Shown: in pieces, positions 56,905 through 64,000 of the stretch
Layout: each line of letters opens with the position of its first letter
Numbering within the stretch: position 1 is the first letter of the stretch
DNA from: Pseudomonas monteilii NBRC 103158 = DSM 14164
GTDB taxonomy: Bacteria > Pseudomonadota > Gammaproteobacteria > Pseudomonadales > Pseudomonadaceae
NCBI RefSeq assembly: GCF_000730605.1
Contig: NZ_BBIS01000003.1
Coordinates: 1 to 64,000 of the forward strand
DNA: 64,000 nt
Direction: 5' to 3'
Position numbers and translations under genes: made by a program
Notes under the pieces: model-generated
What the model saw: only the letters and a program-made list of their open reading frames with translations
Told to the model about the DNA's origin: nothing
The model's database searches: none

Positions 56905-57291
56905 ATGGCATACAGTGAAAAGGTCATCGACCACTACGAAAACCCACGCAACGTCGGCAAGATGAATGCCGAAGACCCAGACGTTGGCACCGGCATGGTC
57001 GGCGCCCCGGCGTGCGGTGACGTAATGCGTCTGCAAATCAAGGTCAACGAGCAGGGCGTTATCGAAGACGCCAAGTTCAAGACCTACGGCTGCGGTTCGG
57101 CGATCGCTTCCAGCTCCCTCGCCACCGAGTGGATGAAGGGCAAGACCCTGGACGAAGCCGAGACCATCAAGAACACCCAGCTGGCCGAAGAACTGGCGTT
57201 GCCGCCGGTCAAGATCCACTGCTCGGTACTCGCCGAAGATGCCATCAAGGCAGCGGTACGCGATTACAAGCAGAAAAAAGGCTTGATCTAA
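56905..57291 (+). CDS. iscU: Iron-sulfur cluster scaffold IscU
   Basis: IscU assembles new clusters. The 128-residue protein has the three ligand cysteines Cys37 (APACGD), Cys63 (YGCGSA) and Cys106 (KIHCSVLA), Asp39 next to the first, and the HscA-recognition motif LPPVK at 99-103. It lies 46 bp after iscS. Confidence 0.98.
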   Translation: MAYSEKVIDHYENPRNVGKMNAEDPDVGTGMVGAPACGDVMRLQIKVNEQGVIEDAKFKTYGCGSAIASSSLATEWMKGKTLDEAETIKNTQLAEELALPPVKIHCSVLAEDAIKAAVRDYKQKKGLI

Positions 57292-57319
57292 GTCGCCTGT
57301 TGCGAGGTAAGGAGTCCTG

Positions 57320-57643
57320 ATGGCTATCAGCATGACAGAAGCCGCCGCCAACCACATTCGCCGCTCCCTCGACGGGCGCGGCAAGGGTGAGGGCATTCGC
57401 CTGGGCGTGCGCACCACCGGTTGCTCGGGCCTGGCCTACGTGCTGGAGTTCGTTGACGAACTGGCGGACGAAGACCAGGTGTTCGAGAACCACGGCGTGA
57501 AGGTGATCATCGATCCCAAGAGCCTGGTCTACCTCGACGGCACCGAGCTGGATTTCGTCAAGGAAGGGTTGAACGAAGGCTTCAAGTTCAACAACCCCAA
57601 CGTGCGCGGTGAGTGTGGCTGCGGCGAAAGCTTCAACGTTTGA
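57320..57643 (+). CDS. iscA: A-type iron-sulfur carrier IscA
   Basis: The 107-residue protein has the three conserved cysteines Cys35 (TTGCSGL), Cys99 and Cys101 (ECGCGESF), which bind iron or clusters for transfer to target proteins. GTAAGGAG precedes the start. hscB begins 8 bp after its stop. Confidence 0.97.
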   Translation: MAISMTEAAANHIRRSLDGRGKGEGIRLGVRTTGCSGLAYVLEFVDELADEDQVFENHGVKVIIDPKSLVYLDGTELDFVKEGLNEGFKFNNPNVRGECGCGESFNV

Positions 57644-57651
57644 GGCTGGCT

Positions 57652-58173
57652 GTGGGAACTCCTTGTCATTTCGCATTGTTTGACCTCCAGCCAAGCTTCC
57701 GCCTGGACCTCGACAAGCTGGCCACTCGCTACCGCGAGTTGGCCCGCGAAGTCCATCCCGACCGCTTTGCCGACGCCTCCGAGCGTGAGCAGCGTGTAGC
57801 GCTGGAGAAGTCCGCAGCCCTCAACGACGCTTACCAGACACTGCGCAGTGCGCCGCGTCGCGCCCGCTATCTGCTGGCCATCAGTGGTCATGAAGTGCCC
57901 CAGGAAGTCACGGTCCACGACCCGGACTTCCTGTTGCAGCAGATGCAGTGGCGCGAAGAGCTCGAAGAGTTGCAGGACGAAGCCGACCTTGACGGCGTGG
58001 GTGTATTCAAGCGGCGCCTGAAGGCTGCCCAGGACACCCTGAACGAGGACTTTGCCGCCTGCTGGGACGCCCCAGGCGAGCGCGAAAAGGCCGAGCGCCT
58101 GATGCGTCGCATGCAATTCCTCGACAAGCTCGCCCAAGAAGTGCGCCAACTGGAAGAGCGCCTCGACGATTAA
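57652..58173 (+). CDS. hscB: Co-chaperone HscB
   Basis: HscB is the J-domain partner that brings IscU to HscA. The 173-residue protein has an N-terminal J domain with HPD at 35-37 and a C-terminal helical domain for IscU binding. Start is GTG 57652, 6 nt after GAGG; the frame open upstream overlaps iscA and is not used. Confidence 0.95.
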   Translation: MGTPCHFALFDLQPSFRLDLDKLATRYRELAREVHPDRFADASEREQRVALEKSAALNDAYQTLRSAPRRARYLLAISGHEVPQEVTVHDPDFLLQQMQWREELEELQDEADLDGVGVFKRRLKAAQDTLNEDFAACWDAPGEREKAERLMRRMQFLDKLAQEVRQLEERLDD

Positions 58174-58215
58174 CCCGGTGTCGCCCGTGATGGCACCTAA
58201 GGTATTCAGATAAGC

Positions 58216-60078
<1,863 letters not shown>

Positions 60079-60081
60079 CCG

Positions 60082-60423
60082 ATGCCGCTGGTGACATTCC
60101 TGCCGCATGAGAAGTTCTGCCCCGAGGGGCTGACCGTGGAGGCGCCGACCGGGACCAATATCCTGGAACTGGCCCACGACCATCACATCGAGATGGAAAG
60201 TGCCTGCGGCGGCGTCAAGGCCTGTACCACTTGCCACTGCATCGTGCGCAAGGGTTTCGACTCGCTGGAAGAAGCCGACGAGCTGGAAGAAGACATGCTG
60301 GACAAGGCCTGGGGCCTGGAAGCGCAGTCGCGCCTGGGGTGTCAGGTGGTCGTCGCTGACGAAGACCTGACCATCGAGATCCCCAAGTACTCGCTCAACC
60401 ACGCCGCTGAAGCGCCGCACTGA
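60082..60423 (+). CDS. fdx: [2Fe-2S] ferredoxin of the isc operon
   Basis: This 113-residue adrenodoxin-type ferredoxin supplies electrons for cluster assembly. Ligands are Cys42, Cys48, Cys51 and Cys87, as in E. coli Fdx; Cys53 is an extra cysteine in CTTCHC. The acidic C-terminal half suits partner docking. Confidence 0.96.
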   Translation: MPLVTFLPHEKFCPEGLTVEAPTGTNILELAHDHHIEMESACGGVKACTTCHCIVRKGFDSLEEADELEEDMLDKAWGLEAQSRLGCQVVVADEDLTIEIPKYSLNHAAEAPH

Positions 60424-60433
60424 GGTTTGCACC

Positions 60434-60634
60434 ATGAGCCTGAAATGGATTGATGTACTTGAGATCGCCATTCAGCTTGCAGAAAGCAAGCCTGAGGTCG
60501 ATCCTCGTTATGTGAATTTCGTAGACCTGCACCGCTGGGTGCTGGCATTGCCAGAGTTCAGCGACGATCCGTCACGCGGCGGTGAGAAAGTGCTCGAGGC
60601 CATCCAGGCTGCCTGGATCGACGAAGCCGACTAA
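60434..60634 (+). CDS. iscX: Fe-S assembly protein IscX
   Basis: The 66-residue acidic protein is the IscX/YfhJ family (MSLKWIDVLEIAIQL…VDPRYVNFVDLHRWV), which binds IscS and iron and tunes cluster assembly. It ends the operon and is followed by a hairpin that also holds the ndk promoter -10. Confidence 0.94.
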   Translation: MSLKWIDVLEIAIQLAESKPEVDPRYVNFVDLHRWVLALPEFSDDPSRGGEKVLEAIQAAWIDEAD

Positions 60635-60648
60635 GCGTCACTTGCAGG

Positions 60649-60678
60649 TTAGGCAATCCCCCGGAACCCGCGTATAAT
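60649..60678 (+). promoter_or_regulatory. ndk: Candidate ndk promoter
   Basis: A perfect TATAAT at 60673-60678 lies 45 bp upstream of the ndk ATG, with a weak -35 TTAGGC at 60649-60654 (18-bp spacer). The -10 is the loop of the terminator-like hairpin described next. Confidence 0.55.
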
Positions 60679-60695
60679 TCGCGGGTTTAATTTTT
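60665..60695 (+). terminator. Terminator-like hairpin at the end of the isc operon
   Basis: AACCCGCG (60665-60672) and CGCGGGTT (60680-60687) form a perfect 8-bp stem with loop TATAATT, followed by TAATTTTT. It fits a terminator for iscX read-through. Confidence 0.75.
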
Positions 60696-60722
60696 CGTGT
60701 CACTCATATTCTGGAGTTTTCC

Positions 60723-61148
60723 ATGGCTGTTCAACGTACTTTCTCGATCATCAAGCCTGACGCCGTTGCCAAAAACGTCATCGGCAAGATCACCACTCGC
60801 TTCGAAGAAGCCGGCCTGAAAATCGTTGCCTCGAAAATCAAGCAACTGTCCAAAGCCGAAGCCGAAGGCTTCTACGCTGAGCACAGCGAGCGCGGCTTCT
60901 TCGGTGACCTGGTTGCCTTCATGACTTCCGGCCCGGTTGTTGTTCAGGTTCTGGAAGGCGAAAACGCCATCGCTCTGAACCGTGAGCTGATGGGCGCTAC
61001 CAACCCTAAAGAAGCTGCTCCAGGCACCATCCGTGCCGACTTCGCCGAGTCGATCGACGCCAACGCCGTTCACGGTTCGGACTCCGAAGCTGCTGCTGCT
61101 CGCGAAATCGCTTACTTCTTCGCTGCTACCGAGGTAACCACTCGCTAA
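60723..61148 (+). CDS. ndk: Nucleoside diphosphate kinase
   Basis: Ndk balances nucleoside triphosphates using a phosphohistidine. The 141-residue protein has the NAVHGSDS motif with His117 and the full set of family residues. Codon use is strongly biased, as expected of an abundant enzyme. It is followed closely by rlmN. Confidence 0.98.
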   Translation: MAVQRTFSIIKPDAVAKNVIGKITTRFEEAGLKIVASKIKQLSKAEAEGFYAEHSERGFFGDLVAFMTSGPVVVQVLEGENAIALNRELMGATNPKEAAPGTIRADFAESIDANAVHGSDSEAAAAREIAYFFAATEVTTR

Positions 61149-61176
61149 GCGAAAGCTTACGGGTGAGGGTGAATCC

Positions 61177-62322
61177 ATGACGACATCTACTGGCAAAATC
61201 AACCTGTTGGGTCTGACCCAGCCGGAAATGGAACAATTCTTCGACTCGATCGGGGAAAAACGCTTCCGTGCCGGCCAGGTGATGAAATGGATTCACCATT
61301 TTGGCGTGTCCGACTTTGCGGCTATGACCAACGTAGGCAAGGTCTTGCGCGAAAAGCTCGAGGCCGTTGCCGAGATTCGGCCTCCGGAAGTGGTCAGTGA
61401 AGACATTTCCGCCGACGGTACCCGCAAGTGGGTGATCCGCGTTGCCTCCGGCAGCTGCGTCGAGACCGTCTACATTCCTACCGACGACCGCGGCACCTTG
61501 TGCGTATCGTCGCAAGCCGGCTGTGCCCTGGACTGCAGTTTCTGCTCCACTGGCAAGCAAGGCTTCAACAGCAACCTCACTGCCGCCGAAGTGATCGGCC
61601 AGGTGTGGCTTGCCAACAAATCCTTCGGGACCGTCCCTGCCAAAGTCGACCGCGCGATTACCAACGTGGTGATGATGGGCATGGGCGAGCCCTTGCTGAA
61701 CTTCGACAACGTCATCGCCGCCATGAAAATCATGATGGATGACCTGGGCTATGGCATTTCCAAGCGTCGCGTTACCCTGTCCACCTCGGGCGTGGTGCCG
61801 ATGATCGACGAGCTGGCCAAGCACATTGACGTGTCGCTGGCCCTGTCGCTGCACGCACCGAACGACGAACTGCGCAACAAGCTGGTACCGATCAACAAGA
61901 AGTACCCGCTGAAAGTGCTGCTGGAGTCTTGCATGGGCTACATGTCCACCCTGGGTGGCAAGCGCGTGCTGACCATCGAGTACACCCTGCTCAAGGACGT
62001 CAACGACCAGCCTGAGCATGCCGCGCAAATGATCGAATTGCTGCGCGATGTACCGTGCAAGATCAACCTGATCCCGTTCAACCCGTTCCCGCATTCGGGC
62101 TACGAGCGGCCAAGCAACAACGCCATTCGTCGCTTCCAGGACCTGCTGCACCACGGTGGCTTCAACGTCACCACCCGCACCACCCGTGGTGACGATATCG
62201 ATGCTGCCTGTGGTCAGCTGGTCGGCCAGGTCAACGACCGCACCCGCCGTAGCGAGCGCTACATCGCTGTGCGCCAGCTCTCCGCGGACGTCGAGCTGCA
62301 AGACAGCGCCGCCAACCACTGA
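61177..62322 (+). CDS. rlmN: Dual-specificity 23S rRNA/tRNA adenine C2-methyltransferase RlmN
   Basis: RlmN is a radical-SAM enzyme that methylates A2503 of 23S rRNA and A37 of some tRNAs. The 381-residue protein has the cluster motif CALDCSFC (Cys116, Cys120, Cys123), a [11 protein letters not shown] motif and the methyl-carrying cysteine near 345 (DAACGQL). GAGGGTGA precedes the ATG. pilF starts 14 bp after the stop. Confidence 0.97.
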   Translation: MTTSTGKINLLGLTQPEMEQFFDSIGEKRFRAGQVMKWIHHFGVSDFAAMTNVGKVLREKLEAVAEIRPPEVVSEDISADGTRKWVIRVASGSCVETVYIPTDDRGTLCVSSQAGCALDCSFCSTGKQGFNSNLTAAEVIGQVWLANKSFGTVPAKVDRAITNVVMMGMGEPLLNFDNVIAAMKIMMDDLGYGISKRRVTLSTSGVVPMIDELAKHIDVSLALSLHAPNDELRNKLVPINKKYPLKVLLESCMGYMSTLGGKRVLTIEYTLLKDVNDQPEHAAQMIELLRDVPCKINLIPFNPFPHSGYERPSNNAIRRFQDLLHHGGFNVTTRTTRGDDIDAACGQLVGQVNDRTRRSERYIAVRQLSADVELQDSAANH

Positions 62323-62336
62323 CCGGGACCTTGCCC

Positions 62337-63098
62337 ATGAGCCTGCGCGCCGCGCTGTCGATCCTTGCGCTCTTGCTGCTGGCCGGCTGTGTGTCGGGCG
62401 GCGCGAGCGACCCCCTGGCCAGCCGCCAGGGCAGGGCAGAGGCGGGGCGGGCTTATGTGCAACTGGGCCTGGGGTATTTGCAACAGGGTTTGACCGCGCA
62501 GGCCAAGGCGCCACTGGGCAAGGCCCTGGCCCTCGACAGCACCGATGCCGACGCGCACGCGGCCTTGGCGCTGGTATTCCAGGCCGAAGGTGAGCCGGCA
62601 CTCGCCGAAGCCCACTTTCGCAAGGCCTTGCAAGCCCGCGCCGGCGACACGCGAATGCGCAACAATTACGGCAGTTTCCTTTATGCTCAGGGGCGATTTG
62701 CCGAGGCCGAGCAGATGTTTCGCCTGGCCAGCGCCGATACCCTGTATCCTGAGCGCTCACGCGTGTACGAGAACCTGGGCCTGACTGCCCTGAAGCGCGA
62801 TCGCCGCGACCAGGCGCATGCTTACCTGCTGAAAGCGTTGCAACTCAACCAGCGGCAACCGAAAGCGTTGCTGGAAATGGCTGAGTTGTCCTACGAAAAC
62901 AGGCATTATGTGCCGGCCCGGGACTACTACGATCGTTTCAGCCAGTTGAGCGACCACGATGCCCGTAGCCTGCTGCTGGGCAGTCGCCTTGCCCGGGTGT
63001 TCGACGAGCAGGGCACACTGGCCGAGATGGGCCAGCAATTACAACGACTTTATCCCGGTACGCCGGAATATCAGCAATACCTGTCGGAGCAACGATGA
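62337..63098 (+). CDS. pilF: Type IV pilus biogenesis lipoprotein PilF/PilW
   Basis: PilF is an outer-membrane pilotin needed to assemble the PilQ secretin. The 253-residue precursor has the lipobox LLAGC with Cys18 and about five or six TPR motifs (AYVQLGLGYLQQGLTAQAK, ADAHAALALVFQAEG, MRNNYGSFLYAQGRFAEAE and others). ATG 62337 is preferred over TTG 62331. It overlaps rodZ by 4 bp. Confidence 0.92.
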   Translation: MSLRAALSILALLLLAGCVSGGASDPLASRQGRAEAGRAYVQLGLGYLQQGLTAQAKAPLGKALALDSTDADAHAALALVFQAEGEPALAEAHFRKALQARAGDTRMRNNYGSFLYAQGRFAEAEQMFRLASADTLYPERSRVYENLGLTALKRDRRDQAHAYLLKALQLNQRQPKALLEMAELSYENRHYVPARDYYDRFSQLSDHDARSLLLGSRLARVFDEQGTLAEMGQQLQRLYPGTPEYQQYLSEQR

Positions 63099-64000
63099 AC
63101 GCCGCGCATCCCGAAGTAGCAGTAGCGCCTGGCCAGAACCCCGGTGAGCTTTTGCGCCTGGCCCGTGAGAAACGGGACTGGTCTCAAGCCGAGGTGGCCC
63201 GCAAGCTCAACCTCACTGTCAGTTCGTTGAACCACGTGGAAACCGGCGCCTTCGACAAGCTGCCAGGGCATACGTTTGCCCGTGGCTACATTCGCGCCTA
63301 TGCCAAGCTCATGGACCTCGACCAGGCCGCCCTGGTAGAGGCCTTCGACCGCTACACCGGCACCCACGCCAAAGGCAGCGAGGTACATTCGCTGGGCCGT
63401 ATCGAAGAGCCGGTGCGCCTGTCGCACAACATTCTGCGCGGCGTCAGCCTGCTGTTGCTGGTGGCGGTGGTCGGTGGCGGCTTCGTCTGGTGGCAGGACC
63501 AGGGCAGCCTGCGTGGCAAAGACCTGGCCAAGATTGCTTTGGAGCACGTCGAAGTCGAAAGCGCCGATGGCACCACCCAGATTCACCCGCTCGATGAGCC
63601 TGAAGACCAGGCTGTTTCCGCTGGCCAGCAAGCTGAAAGCGCACCGCTGGCGCTGGAGCAGGGCGCAGCCGAACAGCCAGCCGCCGCTGCTGAACAGGCA
63701 CCGGCAAGCCCGGCGCCAACCCTTGCTGCAGTGCCTGCGCCGACACCGGCCCAGCCAGCGTCCGCGCAGCCTGCACCTGCTGCAGTGGCTACCCCGGTAG
63801 CACCGGCTACCCCGGCACCGGCCGCTGTTGCACCTGCCGCACCGGCGCCGACCTTGGCTGCCACCGAGCCAGCCGCAGTACCGGCAGGCAGCGCCAAGGT
63901 CGCCATCCAGTTCACCGCCGATTGCTGGACCCAGGTGTCCGATGGCAACGGCAAGGTGCTGTTCAGCGCCATCAAGCGCAAGGGGGACAACCTCGAACTG
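63095..64000 (+). CDS. rodZ: Cell-shape protein RodZ (partial, cut by window edge)
   Basis: RodZ links MreB to the elongation machinery. The 302 codons present show an N-terminal helix-turn-helix of the Xre type (GELLRLAREKRDWSQAEVARKL), a basic juxtamembrane stretch, one membrane helix (about 114-133), a long Pro/Ala-rich periplasmic linker (about 175-265) and the beginning of the C-terminal DUF4115 domain (IQFTADCWTQVSD). No stop occurs before 64000. The ATG overlaps the pilF stop (ATGA). Confidence 0.93.
   Translation, partial: MNAAHPEVAVAPGQNPGELLRLAREKRDWSQAEVARKLNLTVSSLNHVETGAFDKLPGHTFARGYIRAYAKLMDLDQAALVEAFDRYTGTHAKGSEVHSLGRIEEPVRLSHNILRGVSLLLLVAVVGGGFVWWQDQGSLRGKDLAKIALEHVEVESADGTTQIHPLDEPEDQAVSAGQQAESAPLALEQGAAEQPAAAAEQAPASPAPTLAAVPAPTPAQPASAQPAPAAVATPVAPATPAPAAVAPAAPAPTLAATEPAAVPAGSAKVAIQFTADCWTQVSDGNGKVLFSAIKRKGDNLEL

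Overview
The window reads as a piece of a Pseudomonas putida-group chromosome. This rests on the high G+C, the gene order (large Lap-type adhesin with its type I exporter, norR-hmp, cyoABCDE, selenium genes, tRNA-Leu, queA-tgt-yajC-secDF, suhB, trmJ, cysE, isc operon, ndk, rlmN, pilF, rodZ), REP elements with the TTCGCGGGC core, and close likeness of the giant adhesin to LapF of P. putida as I remember that family. No database was consulted. I see no prophage, insertion sequence, CRISPR array or rRNA operon.

Region 1 (1-23,900, minus strand) is a surface-adhesion locus. lapF encodes a protein of about 6,317 residues built from a Bap-type N-terminal module, about 5,470 residues of Ig-like repeats and a C-terminal part with two related modules, an RTX-like calcium-binding stretch and a presumed type I secretion signal. 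It is followed by lapH (TolC-like), lapI (ABC transporter) and lapJ (HlyD-like adaptor), each overlapping the next by 4 bp. Much of the repeat region is organised as a five-domain super-repeat of 1287-1293 bp, and three neighbouring copies are almost identical.

Region 2 (24,000-34,700) handles nitric oxide and respiration. norR and hmp diverge around three NorR-type operators and a candidate sigma-54 promoter. dsbB and the cyoABCDE bo3 quinol oxidase operon follow, with a good Anr/FNR box upstream of cyoA. A terminator then separates cyoE from an AlaC-type aminotransferase.

Region 3 (34,700-46,240) is more mixed. It holds an orphan serine-hydrolase-like protein, a YkgJ-family cysteine-cluster protein, a GNAT acetyltransferase, a small membrane protein and an LprI-like secreted protein. 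A selenium cluster comes next: mnmH and selD diverge from a PhnDCE-like ABC transporter that is probably a selenium oxyanion importer. A bestrophin-like channel, a trypsin-like lipoprotein and tRNA-Leu(CAA) complete the region. A truncated VOC-family gene start lies beside the tRNA.

Region 4 (46,240-64,000) is conserved housekeeping. queA-tgt make queuosine tRNA; yajC-secD-secF serve protein export; suhB, trmJ and cysE follow. The iscR-iscS-iscU-iscA-hscB-hscA-fdx-iscX operon sits behind a promoter overlapped by a type 1 IscR box. ndk, rlmN, pilF and rodZ close the window; rodZ runs off the right edge.

Co-linearity with the adhesin aside, the least explained items are the super-repeat homogenisation in lapF, the orphan hydrolase at 34,764, the selenium-linked transporter and the broken gene next to tRNA-Leu.
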